64,000 bases of DNA, from assembly GCA_002074035.1 (NCBI GenBank), contig CP012849.1, positions 191,938 through 255,937 of the forward strand. Direction: 5' to 3'. The position numbers and the translations under genes are program-made. Under the pieces are notes generated by a model, which was not told where the DNA came from, made no database searches, and saw nothing but the letters and a program-made list of their open reading frames with translations. This stretch comes from Candidatus Riesia sp. GBBU. GTDB lineage: Bacteria > Pseudomonadota > Gammaproteobacteria > Enterobacterales > Enterobacteriaceae. Below, piece by piece: positions 30,433 through 40,925 of the stretch; within the stretch, counting starts at the first letter, position 1, and every line of letters begins with the position of its first letter.

Positions 30433-30782
30433 ACGATTAATTTTTAACCATTTCTATAAAAAATTTAAAAGTTATTTTGAGCTGTTTTTTAAGTAAAAAT
30501 TTCCTTAAATGTTTTATATTAAAATCAAATTTCTTCTTTTAAGAATTTAATGAGTTATTTAGTAACTTTAAAAATATTAACAATTTATATAAATAAAAAT
30601 TTTCTTACAGAAATCTTTCATAAAAAATTTAATTTATTAATGTTAAAAATTAAAATTATCTAAATCTTTTGTAAAACAATAACTAAATTTTTCTTATTAT
30701 TAACAATTTTTAATATCATTTAAATAACACAAAATAGTGTTTTAAGTTATTTAGACAGAATAAAATTTCATTAATAATCATT
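30433..30782. other. Spacer between argS and dnaX, no gene seen
   Basis: These 350 bases of about 85 percent AT have no open frame. It is downstream of argS and upstream of dnaX, both minus strand, so it should hold the argS 3' end and the dnaX promoter. One stem, AAATAAC (30722-30728) with GTTATTT (30746-30752), lies about 30 bases after the argS stop and may be the end of that transcript. Confidence 0.5.
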
Positions 30783-32519
30783 TTACATCTTTCTTATTTC
30801 ATCTATACCTAAAAGGTTTAATCCAGTTTTTAATATTCTTTTAGTTAAAAAAATTAATTTTAGTCTACTGTTTTTAACTTCAACAGTTTTTTCATAAATT
30901 ACTGAACAATCTTTATAAAAGATAGAAAATAAATTTGAAAGTTTATATAGATAAAGGCAAAGTACATTTGATAATCCATTATTTTCGATTTCTTTGATTT
31001 TTTCTTCAAATTGTAATAGATGAACAGCTAAGTTTCTTTCTATTTTTTTTGTTAAAATAAAAGAATTTGGCAACATGCAAATATTTGTATCAGATTTTTT
31101 AAGTATTGAGACAATTCTAGTATATGCATATTGTAAGTAACAAGATGTATTTCCATTAAATGATAAAATTTTATCCCAATTAAATACATAATCTGTTTTT
31201 TTGTTTTTTGATAGGTCAAAATATTTTATTGCACCAATACCAATTGAATTAGAAATTTCTTTTTTTTCTATGTCTGAAATAAAATTTCTGTTATCTAAAA
31301 CAGATCTCGCTTTATTTACTGCTTCGTCCAATAATTTAGATAAAATTATCGTTTTCCCAGAACGACTTTTAAAAGGTTTTTTATCATCTCCTAGCATCAT
31401 TCCAAAAGAATGATGTTCTACTGAAACTGATTTTGGTATATATCCAGCCATTTTTGCAATAGATATAATTTGTGACATATAAGATTTTTGTCTCGAATCA
31501 GTATAATATAATATTCTTTCAGCTTTCAATGTTTGACATCTATATTTCAAGCAAGCTATATCTGTAGTTGAGTATAAATATCCTCCGTCTTGTTTTTGAA
31601 TTACAATTACTGAGTTAGAATATTTTTTTTCTGATTTATTCATTTGCGAACAATGTATTACAATAGCTCCTTTACTCTTTATAGCAATTCCTTTTGACAC
31701 AAGGTCAGAGACAACCTTTTTTAACATTGATTGGTATGCACTTTCTCCTTTTACATCATCTAAATTTAACAAAATATTCATTCTATTGTAGATTTCTTGG
31801 TTTTTAGACAATGTTATTGAAACTAACTTTTTCCAAATCATTCTACAATATTTATTTCCTTGTTGTAATTTTACCACACATCTTCTTGAAAGTTTTGCAA
31901 ATCTTTCGTTTGATTCATAAAGTTTTTTAGACTTTTTGTAAATTGAGTCTAGTTCATCCAAATTTAAAAATTGTATTTTGTTCTTCTTAAAGACTTTTAA
32001 AAATGCTATTAACATTCCAAACTGAGTTCCCCAGTCTCCTATATGATTTACTCTTATAACTTTATGACCTAGAATATTTAATATTCTTACAATAGAATCT
32101 CCAATAACTGTAGATCTAAGATGACCTATATGCATGTTCTTTGCAACATTTGGTGATGAGTAATCTACAATAATTTTCTTAGGTCGATCAGTTTTACGTA
32201 TAAGTATTCTAGACTTAGAACATTTTAGTATATTTTTAATAATCCATTTGTCATATAAATATATATTTATAAATCCTGGATTAACCAGTTTCTTTTTACC
32301 AATTCCATGTAAATCTAAAAGACAGTACACTTTTTTAGCAAGCTTAATAGACGAAATATTCATCTTTTTCGCTATTTGGATGATACATGCTATCTGATAG
32401 TCACCAAACTTTTGATTTTTACTAGATTGATTAATTGAAGCTACAAAATTTTTTGAAATTCCAGAACTAATCATAGCTTTACTAAGTTTCTTAATAAGAA
32501 ACGATTTAATATCTATCAT
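30783..32519 (-). CDS. argS: Arginyl-tRNA synthetase
   Basis: The protein has 578 residues (E. coli 577), class I. The N-terminal tRNA D-loop-binding domain includes NQKFGDYQIACI and NPGFINIYL. The catalytic domain has VDYSSPNVAKNMHIGHLRST (HIGH box) and NHIGDWGTQFGMLI. As in E. coli ArgRS, a canonical KMSKS is not obvious. The C-terminal anticodon-binding helices end LNLLGIDEIRKM. It precedes the aspS/cmo genes as a remnant of the E. coli argS-cmoAB-aspS-ruvC order. Confidence 0.96.
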   Translation of the reverse strand: MIDIKSFLIKKLSKAMISSGISKNFVASINQSSKNQKFGDYQIACIIQIAKKMNISSIKLAKKVYCLLDLHGIGKKKLVNPGFINIYLYDKWIIKNILKCSKSRILIRKTDRPKKIIVDYSSPNVAKNMHIGHLRSTVIGDSIVRILNILGHKVIRVNHIGDWGTQFGMLIAFLKVFKKNKIQFLNLDELDSIYKKSKKLYESNERFAKLSRRCVVKLQQGNKYCRMIWKKLVSITLSKNQEIYNRMNILLNLDDVKGESAYQSMLKKVVSDLVSKGIAIKSKGAIVIHCSQMNKSEKKYSNSVIVIQKQDGGYLYSTTDIACLKYRCQTLKAERILYYTDSRQKSYMSQIISIAKMAGYIPKSVSVEHHSFGMMLGDDKKPFKSRSGKTIILSKLLDEAVNKARSVLDNRNFISDIEKKEISNSIGIGAIKYFDLSKNKKTDYVFNWDKILSFNGNTSCYLQYAYTRIVSILKKSDTNICMLPNSFILTKKIERNLAVHLLQFEEKIKEIENNGLSNVLCLYLYKLSNLFSIFYKDCSVIYEKTVEVKNSRLKLIFLTKRILKTGLNLLGIDEIRKM

Positions 32520-32692
32520 AATAGTTTTATTTAAAAATTAGTTTTTAAAAAGTTTTATTTATTAAAAAAATAGTATTGAAAATATTTTACTATAGACTAG
32601 TAAAATAAGCTTAATTTCTTTTTGAGAAATATAATAAGTTCATGAAATCACTTTGTGAAAATAATGTGAATATAAACTTTTCAAAACATTAT

Positions 32693-33667
32693 TTATTTCT
32701 TCTGAGAAGATATTATGGCTCTTATTGGCGCATCATATCCTTCAATGGTTAATTTTTTATTACTTCTATTTAAGTTTTCTGATAAAGAGTCATATTCTGC
32801 CCATTTTGTTCTTCTCTGTTCCATTGAAGTTAAAATGTTCTTGCTAAGCACTTTTACATTTACAAATCCAAATCTTTTAAGCCAAGTTTTAAGCATTTTG
32901 ATTGACGGTATGAAATATACATTCTTCATTCCTGCATATCTATCTTTTGGAAATATACATTTTTGTCTATCACTTTTTGTTATTAAAGTTTCTATAATAA
33001 GTTTACCGCCTACATTCAGTTGATCTTTCAATTGCAATATATGATCTAATGGAGAACGAAGATGATAAATTAAGCCCATTGAAAAAACTACATCAAATTT
33101 TCCTAATTTCTGCATTTTTTTCAACTTTAATGGTATTAGATATATCTTTTTGTTGTTTCCAATAAGTTTTTTTATTGCTTTAAACTGAAAAAAACATAGT
33201 TGATTTGGATCTATTCCTACTACAATTTTTGCTCCTTCCCCTAAGATTCTCCACATATAATATCCATTGTTGCATCCTACATCTAAGACTAATTTTCCGT
33301 TTACAGAGATTTTAGAAAAAATTTTTTTCCATTTTAAATCAGATCTCCATTCTCCATCGATGTGAATTCCATATATATAGAACGGACCTTTTTTCCACGG
33401 AGAAAGTTTTTTTAAAAGATTGTATATTGTTTTTCTTTTATAAGAAGTAATCTCTCCTTCTACAACTACTGATTTTTTTATATCTATCTTATCCGGTACT
33501 ATTGACGGTATATTATCAACTATACTTTTGTAAAATTTAGTTTTTTTTGATTTATATGATTTAGATATTTTTTTTATCTGAGAAGGTAATGTCTCTAGCC
33601 AATTATATAAAACACCTTCAGATATTTCCTGATAAAAATCTAAGAAATCTTTTGTAATAATTTCCAT
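32693..33667 (-). CDS. cmoB: tRNA U34 carboxymethyltransferase
   Basis: From ATG at 33667 the protein has 324 residues (E. coli 323). An upstream Met at 33712 gives an unconserved extension inside cmoA, so I reject it. CmoB uses carboxy-SAM to turn 5-hydroxyuridine-34 into cmo5U, widening wobble reading. Conserved features include LPWKKGPF-like SPWKKGPFYIYG, IDGEWRSDLKW, the SAM site VLDVGCNNGYYMWRILG and FSMGLIYHLRSP. Its start overlaps the cmoA stop as TAATG, so translation is coupled. Confidence 0.94.
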   Translation of the reverse strand: MEIITKDFLDFYQEISEGVLYNWLETLPSQIKKISKSYKSKKTKFYKSIVDNIPSIVPDKIDIKKSVVVEGEITSYKRKTIYNLLKKLSPWKKGPFYIYGIHIDGEWRSDLKWKKIFSKISVNGKLVLDVGCNNGYYMWRILGEGAKIVVGIDPNQLCFFQFKAIKKLIGNNKKIYLIPLKLKKMQKLGKFDVVFSMGLIYHLRSPLDHILQLKDQLNVGGKLIIETLITKSDRQKCIFPKDRYAGMKNVYFIPSIKMLKTWLKRFGFVNVKVLSKNILTSMEQRRTKWAEYDSLSENLNRSNKKLTIEGYDAPIRAIISSQKK

Positions 33668-34377
33668 TACTTTATAGCGACTAATGAACAAAAATTCAAA
33701 AATTGAAAACAAATTTCAAAATATTTAAAACCAGATTTTTTTATTCTGTTTCTATGTACTTCAATGGTATCAATAAACATAGAGTTTTTTAACATAGCAT
33801 CTTTGTTTTTTATCTCTTCATTACTATAACCATTATTTCTTTTAAATTCATGGTGCATATTAAAAAATAATCTATTTATCTCTTGATTTTTCAAAGATAT
33901 TTTCTCTGAAAGAAACATAATTCCGTTTTTATTCAATCCTTTATAGACTTTATCTATAACAATTTGTTTAAAATTTCTACCAATAAATTGCAGAGAAAAA
34001 TTCAAAATTATCATAGAAGCGTTTTTTATATCTGAGTCTAAGAAATCTTCATTTAAAATTACTATTCTTTTGTCTTTTTTTTTAATTCTTTTTTTGAATA
34101 CATCAATCATATGTTTGGACTTATCTATTGATAATATCACGTAGTCTTTATTTTTTACTTCGTCAAGTATAGAAAGTGAAATTGTTCCTATAGAACATCC
34201 CAAATCATACACATAACTGTTATTAGTTATGAAATTTTTCGAAAACATCCTTATTAATGAGATAATATTCATATAGCATGGTATTGACCTTTTTACAATC
34301 TCAGAAAATTTATTAGCCACATTTTTATCAAATTTCCATAATTTTAAATCATTCTTGAAAATATTTTGATTTTTCAT
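33667..34377 (-). CDS. cmoA: Carboxy-SAM synthase
   Basis: The protein has 236 residues (E. coli 247). It makes carboxy-S-adenosylmethionine from SAM and prephenate for CmoB. The Rossmann SAM motif is VYDLGCSIGTISLSIL; NFSLQFIGRN and MFLSEKIS follow the E. coli pattern. Prephenate is a shikimate-pathway product, so the pair implies that this cell makes or receives prephenate. It is the first gene of a coupled cmoA-cmoB unit, divergent from aspS. Confidence 0.93.
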   Translation of the reverse strand: MKNQNIFKNDLKLWKFDKNVANKFSEIVKRSIPCYMNIISLIRMFSKNFITNNSYVYDLGCSIGTISLSILDEVKNKDYVILSIDKSKHMIDVFKKRIKKKDKRIVILNEDFLDSDIKNASMIILNFSLQFIGRNFKQIVIDKVYKGLNKNGIMFLSEKISLKNQEINRLFFNMHHEFKRNNGYSNEEIKNKDAMLKNSMFIDTIEVHRNRIKKSGFKYFEICFQFLNFCSLVAIK

Positions 34378-34613
34378 TATTGTTTTTTTTCATTTTATTA
34401 TTTCAATTGAAATTTTATACTCAGTATAATATATTGTTGTAGATTTTTCTTATAAAAATTTCAATAATATTCAGAAAAACTCATTCTCCTAAAAATAGGA
34501 TTTTATGGAATTGGTTTTAGTATAATTACTGATAAGTGATCTTTGATTTTATCTAATACTTCAAGTGCTTTTAATATTTTTGAAAAATATTTATGATTTT
34601 TGGAAAAACAAAT

Positions 34614-36353
34614 ATGAGAACAAATTACTGCGGAGAAATTGATTTATCATATATAGGAAGGAGAGTTGTTTTATGTGGATGGGTAAGCTCATACAGGAAT
34701 ATAAATAAGATCATTTTTGTAAATCTAAGAGATTGTTATGGAATTATACAAATCACATTTTCGAACATAGATGTTAATCTATTCAAAAAAGCCAAAAAAT
34801 TGAGAAACGAGTATTGCATTCAAGTATCTGGAATAATAAAAAAAAGAAAAAAACCAAATAGAAATCTTTTAACAGGAAATGTAGAACTATCTGTAAGCTC
34901 TTTGAAGATTATAAATAAATCTGATCCTGTTCCAATAAATTTAGAAAAGGAAAATTCAGAAGAAATTAGAATCAAATATCGTTATCTTGAATTAAGAAAA
35001 AAAAATATGTTAAAGAATTTATTTAAAAGATCAGAAATTATAAATTTTACAAAAGATTTTATGAAATCTGAAAAATTTATGTTTATTGAAACTCCTATTC
35101 TTACAAGATCTTCGAAAGAAGGAGCAAGAGACTATATTGTTCCTAGTAGAATACACAAAAGTAAATTCTATGCATTACCTCAATCTCCTCAGTTATTTAA
35201 GCAAATTCTCATGATATCTGGAGTCGATAGATACTATCAGATTGCAAAATGTTTTCGAGATGAAGACCTAAGATCAGATCGTCAACCTGAATTTACACAA
35301 ATAGATATTGAAATGTCTTTTGTAAACTCAAAACAAGTACGATCAATTATGCAAAAATTCATTAAACATCTTTGGAGAAAATTTAAAAAATATGAGTTTG
35401 ATTCATTTCCTTCTATTACTTTTAATGAATCTATGACACTTTACGGAACAGATAAACCAGATCTGAGAAATCCATTGAAACTAAATAATGTATCCAAATT
35501 CTTTAACAAAGAAAAAATTATTTCAAAATATAATTTTGAAGATGAAGCTACTATCATTTCAATTTTTGTAGATGACAAACATAACAATATAAAAATGTGT
35601 CATATGGATAAATATAAATGTTTATCTAAAAAATTCGGAGTGAAAGAATTTTTTTGTATAAAGTTAGATTCAGTTATTTTAGAAAATGAGAAATATAATA
35701 AAATTTTTCAATTTATTTCAAAAAATAGTTTCACTAGTATGATTTCTAAATTTAATTCTAAAAAATATAACTTAGCTTTTTTTTGCTTTGATAAGAAAGA
35801 AATAGTTTATAAATTCATGGGATTTTTTAGAAAAAAAATTTGGAAAGATCTAAAAATAAAATCTAAAAATGTTTGGAAGCCTGTGTGGATTACAGATTTT
35901 CCTATGTTTTCAATAAATAAAGACGGAAAATTATGTTCTGTTCATCATCCTTTCACTTCTCCAAAATGTTTAAATGATCTATACACAACTAATCCAACTG
36001 ATATAATTTCTGATTCTTATGATATGGTAATAAATGGATATGAAGTTGGAAGTGGATCTTCCAGAATTTTTAAAAAGAAAATACAAGAAAAGGTATTTGA
36101 ATTAATTGGAGTTGATGAAAAACAAAAAAATAACCAATTTAATTATCTAATAGAAGCGTTAAAATATGGAGCTCCACCTCATGCAGGATTCGCGTTTGGT
36201 TTAGATAGATTGGTTATGCTCATAGTTAAATCAAAAAACATAAAAGATGTGATAGCTTTTCCAAAAACTACAGAAGCAGTTTGTACTATGACAGATAGTC
36301 CTTCAAAAGTTTCCAATAAACTTTTAAATGATCTGTCTTTGAAAATAGGTTAA
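34614..36353 (+). CDS. aspS: Aspartyl-tRNA synthetase
   Basis: From ATG at 34614 the protein begins MRTNYCGEIDLSYIG like E. coli MRTEYCGQL and has 579 residues (E. coli 590). A GGA Shine-Dalgarno core sits just before this ATG, and an in-frame ATG at 34593 is not conserved. The OB-fold anticodon domain is followed by the class II core: FIETPILTRSSKEGARDY, the flipping-loop region, FRDEDLRSDRQPEFTQID (motif 2), the GAD insertion and GLDRLVML (motif 3). Confidence 0.96.
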   Translation: MRTNYCGEIDLSYIGRRVVLCGWVSSYRNINKIIFVNLRDCYGIIQITFSNIDVNLFKKAKKLRNEYCIQVSGIIKKRKKPNRNLLTGNVELSVSSLKIINKSDPVPINLEKENSEEIRIKYRYLELRKKNMLKNLFKRSEIINFTKDFMKSEKFMFIETPILTRSSKEGARDYIVPSRIHKSKFYALPQSPQLFKQILMISGVDRYYQIAKCFRDEDLRSDRQPEFTQIDIEMSFVNSKQVRSIMQKFIKHLWRKFKKYEFDSFPSITFNESMTLYGTDKPDLRNPLKLNNVSKFFNKEKIISKYNFEDEATIISIFVDDKHNNIKMCHMDKYKCLSKKFGVKEFFCIKLDSVILENEKYNKIFQFISKNSFTSMISKFNSKKYNLAFFCFDKKEIVYKFMGFFRKKIWKDLKIKSKNVWKPVWITDFPMFSINKDGKLCSVHHPFTSPKCLNDLYTTNPTDIISDSYDMVINGYEVGSGSSRIFKKKIQEKVFELIGVDEKQKNNQFNYLIEALKYGAPPHAGFAFGLDRLVMLIVKSKNIKDVIAFPKTTEAVCTMTDSPSKVSNKLLNDLSLKIG

Positions 36354-36894
36354 TAATAGTATTGAAATATATTCAGAACTTTTTTAAAGATATTAAAATT
36401 TTTCATGTTACTTAGCAATGTTAATTACAATGGTTAAACATAAAAAGTTTCTCTTAAAAGTATTAAATCTGATATATATATTTTAACTTTAAGTATACTA
36501 CGAGTAGTGTTTAAGTAATTTGTTTTAAAATATAGATATACTACATCTTATTTTTTATAAACGCTACATATTTAAACTACCTGAAAAATGAATCTCTTTA
36601 ACAGAATGAGTCTAAGAGACATATTCTCTAAATTGTTTCTTGAAATATTGTTTTTCAGATGATTATTGATGTCATATTTTATTAAAAAACTTTATTATTA
36701 AAGTAAGTTTTCATAAGATCATGGTTCATTAAATATCTGTGGAAAATTTTTGTGTAAAAGTTAACAATTTTATTGAGAAATATTAAAATAAAACATTTGA
36801 ATTTAACTAAAATTAGTAGTGTAAGTAAATACATTCGTAAATTGTGATACTTAAGATTAACTTAAAATTCTTACATTAAGCTTATCTTAAAAAT
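36354..36894 (+). other. Spacer between aspS and ruvC, no gene seen
   Basis: These 541 bases occupy the place of nudB and yebC in E. coli. Stops occur in all frames and I can trace no YebC or NudB remnant. A TGTGGAAAA string near 36739 recalls half of a DnaA box but stands alone. The region must hold the ruvC promoter; none is obvious. It is best read as eroded DNA. Confidence 0.55.
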
Positions 36895-37398
36895 ATGAAG
36901 ACAATTATAGGAATAGATCCAGGGTCTAGAACTACTGGATATGGAATAATATCTCAGGATAGCAAAAAAGTTTCTTACTTGAACAGTGGATCTATAGAAA
37001 GTTCATCAAAACCATTTCCTACACGTTTACAAAGAATCTATAATGGAATCAGCAAGATAATTAAAGAGTACAAACCTGACATATTCGTTATTGAACAAAC
37101 TTTTTTTTCTAAAAATGCCAATTCTGTTATAAAGTTAAGTCAAGCAAAAGGAGTAGCTGTTCTAGCTGCAGTTAATAATAGAATTCCAATATTTGAGTAT
37201 TCTTCAAAAACAGTAAAACAATTTGTTGCAGGAAGTGGATCAGCAAAAAAAACACAAGTTCAATATATGGTTTGTCTTATTCTTGAACTTTTTTTTATAC
37301 CTAAAATTGATGAGTCTGATGCGTTAGCTATTGCAATAACACATAGCTACTTTAGTCAGAAGTTAAAATTTGTAGATATAAAAAAAGATTTTTTTTGA
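36895..37398 (+). CDS. ruvC: Holliday-junction endonuclease RuvC
   Basis: The protein has 167 residues (E. coli 173). All four catalytic acids are in place: Asp in GIDPGSRTTGYG, Glu in FVIEQTFF, and the pair in DESDALAIAITH. The aromatic residue stacking at the junction (EQTFFSKNANS) and basic residues (GSAKKTQVQ) are kept. In E. coli ruvA and ruvB lie just downstream; here groESL follows after 224 bases. Whether ruvAB exist elsewhere in the genome cannot be seen. Confidence 0.95.
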   Translation: MKTIIGIDPGSRTTGYGIISQDSKKVSYLNSGSIESSSKPFPTRLQRIYNGISKIIKEYKPDIFVIEQTFFSKNANSVIKLSQAKGVAVLAAVNNRIPIFEYSSKTVKQFVAGSGSAKKTQVQYMVCLILELFFIPKIDESDALAIAITHSYFSQKLKFVDIKKDFF

Positions 37399-37500
37399 AA
37401 CTACAATTTTTACATTTAATTAAAATTACACTAAATTTTATGTGATTACTTTAACTTTTCATGAAAATATTATATTTGGAAAAGAAAAATTATTTAAACC

Positions 37501-37530
37501 CTTGAACTAACAACATATAGACCCCATTAT
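37501..37530 (+). promoter_or_regulatory. Sigma-32 heat-shock promoter of groESL
   Basis: CTTGAA (37501-37506), preceded by CC, is followed after exactly 15 bases by CCCCATTAT (37522-37530). This matches the E. coli sigma-32 consensus CTTGAA-N13-17-CCCCATnT at every specified position. It stands out as GC-rich against its surroundings and lies about 90 bases before groES. A short stem CCTC-ATCA-GAGG (37531-37542) follows, near the expected transcription start. Confidence 0.92.
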
Positions 37531-37622
37531 CCTCATCAGAGGAAATGTCAAGATTTGAGAAATAAGCTTGACATAAATTTCGAGTTTACTTTATATGAAT
37601 TTTATTTATAGGAGATCTATTA

Positions 37623-37916
37623 ATGAAAATTCGTCCGTTACATGATCGAGTTATCGTAAAAAGAGAAGAGGTTGAATCTAAATCTACAGGAGGCATCGTT
37701 CTTACAGGTTCTGCAGCAGGAAAATCAACTAGAGGTAAAGTTTTAGCAGTTGGAAAGGGGACATTGTTAGAAAATGGAATGAAGAAACCTCTTGATGTAA
37801 GAGTTGGTGATATAATCATATTTAATGATGGATATGGTGTAAAAACCGAGAAAATCGATAACGAAGAAGTTTTGATTATGTCAGAAAGTGATATTTTGGC
37901 AGTAGTTGAGAATTAG
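37623..37916 (+). CDS. groES: Co-chaperonin GroES
   Basis: The protein has 97 residues, as in E. coli. [16 protein letters not shown] opens the beta-barrel; the mobile GroEL-binding loop [18 protein letters not shown] is intact, and [13 protein letters not shown] follows. A good Shine-Dalgarno site (AGGAGA) lies before the ATG. It caps the GroEL folding chamber. It is cotranscribed with groEL, 48 bases downstream. Confidence 0.98.
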   Translation: MKIRPLHDRVIVKREEVESKSTGGIVLTGSAAGKSTRGKVLAVGKGTLLENGMKKPLDVRVGDIIIFNDGYGVKTEKIDNEEVLIMSESDILAVVEN

Positions 37917-37943
37917 AGTGTCTTATTTAGATCTTCTAAATGA

Positions 37944-39605
<1,662 letters not shown>

Positions 39606-39645
39606 TCTGTTCCTTAATAATGTGTTTTAGTTATTTCTTCGAAAG

Positions 39646-39684
39646 AAACCCTGAAAGATCTCAAATCTTGATGGGTTTTTTTTT
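39646..39684 (+). terminator. Intrinsic terminator of groESL
   Basis: Downstream of the groEL stop, AAACCC (39646-39651) pairs with GGGTTT (39673-39678). An inner stem AAGAT/ATCTT encloses CTCAA, and a run of T to 39684 follows. The structure is a classic rho-independent terminator and one of very few in the window. It also separates groEL from the convergent tmRNA gene. Confidence 0.85.
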
Positions 39685-39745
39685 AAACACTTCTATTAAA
39701 ATAGAATGTAGAACCTACCCATAAATCTTGATCTAAAATTGAAAA

Positions 39746-40103
39746 TGGAGCTGGCGGGAATCGAACCCGCATCCGCAATTTTCTTTTACTATCAGTTTAA
39801 GTCACATGCTTTAGTCTTTAATCTTTTCTATTTTCTAATAAAGACATAATATGAAAATAGAATTTTTCTGATTTTTTTTTTCGACAATTATAATCTAACC
39901 AGAAAGAAAATAATGCCCTTTTTACTAATCAAACCAATGTAAAATAAAAAGAAAATTTTACACCGAATGCTATGAACCTGTTATGAAAACTAGGCTGCTA
40001 TAGCGTATTGTTTTTGTTTTGCTATTATTTTAATTTTTAACGAGAATGATTCTCGACATGTAACAAATAGATAAGAAAAATTCGTCGAATCCAAAACAGC
40101 CCC
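39746..40103 (-). ncRNA. ssrA: tmRNA
   Basis: About 358 bases on the minus strand. The 5' end GGGGCTGTTTTGGATTCGAC and the 3' T arm GCGGGTTCGATTCCCGCCAG with acceptor CAGCTCC form the tRNA-Ala-like domain. The tag frame at 40022-39990 starts with GCA and reads AKQKQYAIAA followed by TAG. E. coli has ANDENYALAA. With the charged Ala this gives an 11-residue tag ending IAA. The gene rescues stalled ribosomes with SmpB. No CCA is encoded. Pseudoknot details between tag and T arm are AU-rich and not resolved here. Confidence 0.95.
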
Positions 40104-40591
40104 TAAGAATAAAAATATTTTTTCAACGTATTTTTCAAAAATTTTTTTCTTCTATTATTCCATTCTAATTTTCTAATTTCATATCTTTTATCGTATTTTT
40201 TTTTACCTTTAACAATCCCAATTTGGACCTTATAGATATTGTTCTTTAAATACAAAGAAATTATGATTGCAGAATATCCAACTTTTTCTATTTCGCATGA
40301 AATTAAATCTATCTCTTTTCTGTTTAATAGAAGTTTTCTCATTCTAGATCTTTCTTGTTGAGAATCTAATAAAACTCCTTTTACAGGTACTATAACTGAT
40401 CCAACAATATAAGCTTCTGAGTTTTTAACGGAAACAAAACAATTTTCGAAATTAAATTTTGAATCTCGTATTGACCTTATCTCCCATCCATTTAGAACTA
40501 TTCCTGCTTCAATTTTTTTTTTAACGAAATAGTTCCTAATTGTTTTTTTATTAAAAAACAAAGTTTTATTGATATCTTTTACGTAAAACAT
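40103..40591 (-). CDS. smpB: SsrA-binding protein SmpB
   Basis: The protein has 162 residues (E. coli 160). The OB-fold core reads EAGIVLNGWEIRSIRDSKFN, then RKLLLNRKEID and VQIGIVKGKKKYDKR, ending in a basic tail that mimics a tRNA anticodon arm in the ribosome. Its TAG stop ends on the first base of tmRNA, so the two genes overlap by one base and could be one transcript. The E. coli order smpB-ssrA is kept but much tighter. Confidence 0.95.
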   Translation of the reverse strand: MFYVKDINKTLFFNKKTIRNYFVKKKIEAGIVLNGWEIRSIRDSKFNFENCFVSVKNSEAYIVGSVIVPVKGVLLDSQQERSRMRKLLLNRKEIDLISCEIEKVGYSAIIISLYLKNNIYKVQIGIVKGKKKYDKRYEIRKLEWNNRRKKFLKNTLKKYFYS

Positions 40592-40925
40592 CTAATACAT
40601 GTAAGATTAATATGTTAACGATTAAAAATAAACTGTAAAATTTATCTTATACAAGATATTCATATTGATAAAAAATATTAATGCTAAATATATTAACTTT
40701 TTAAATAGTTCTTAAACAAACAGATTAATAATTATAAGACTATTTTTTAGTTTGTCAATCAAGGTGAATAATATATAGTCTATAATATTGTATCTATATT
40801 AGATAGATACGTTATAATTCAAAAACTTTTAATTATATTTTTTAAAGAAAATATGTTTGTTTAACAGTTTAAAAATTAAATTTTAACTTTATTTGAAACA
40901 GTTCAAAGTATTTAATATATGATGA
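40592..40925 (-). other. Spacer between nadK and smpB, no gene seen
   Basis: These 334 bases stand where E. coli has recN, bamE and others, all lost. A perfect hairpin, GTATCTAT (40790-40797) with ATAGATAC (40803-40810) around ATTAG, is the main feature. It lies about 115 bases after the nadK stop and 200 before the smpB start. It could be the 3' end of nadK mRNA or part of the smpB control region. I see no open frame. Confidence 0.5.

Noticed and set aside
33668-33712. 15-residue N-terminal extension of CmoB
   Set aside because: The extra codons lie inside cmoA and are not like other CmoB proteins; the ATG at 33667 gives the family start.
36735-36760. TGTGGAAAA / TGTGTAAAA strings suggesting DnaA boxes and an origin
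   Set aside because: Neither is a full DnaA box (TTATCCACA), they are isolated, and no origin-type gene (dnaA, dnaN, gidA) is nearby.
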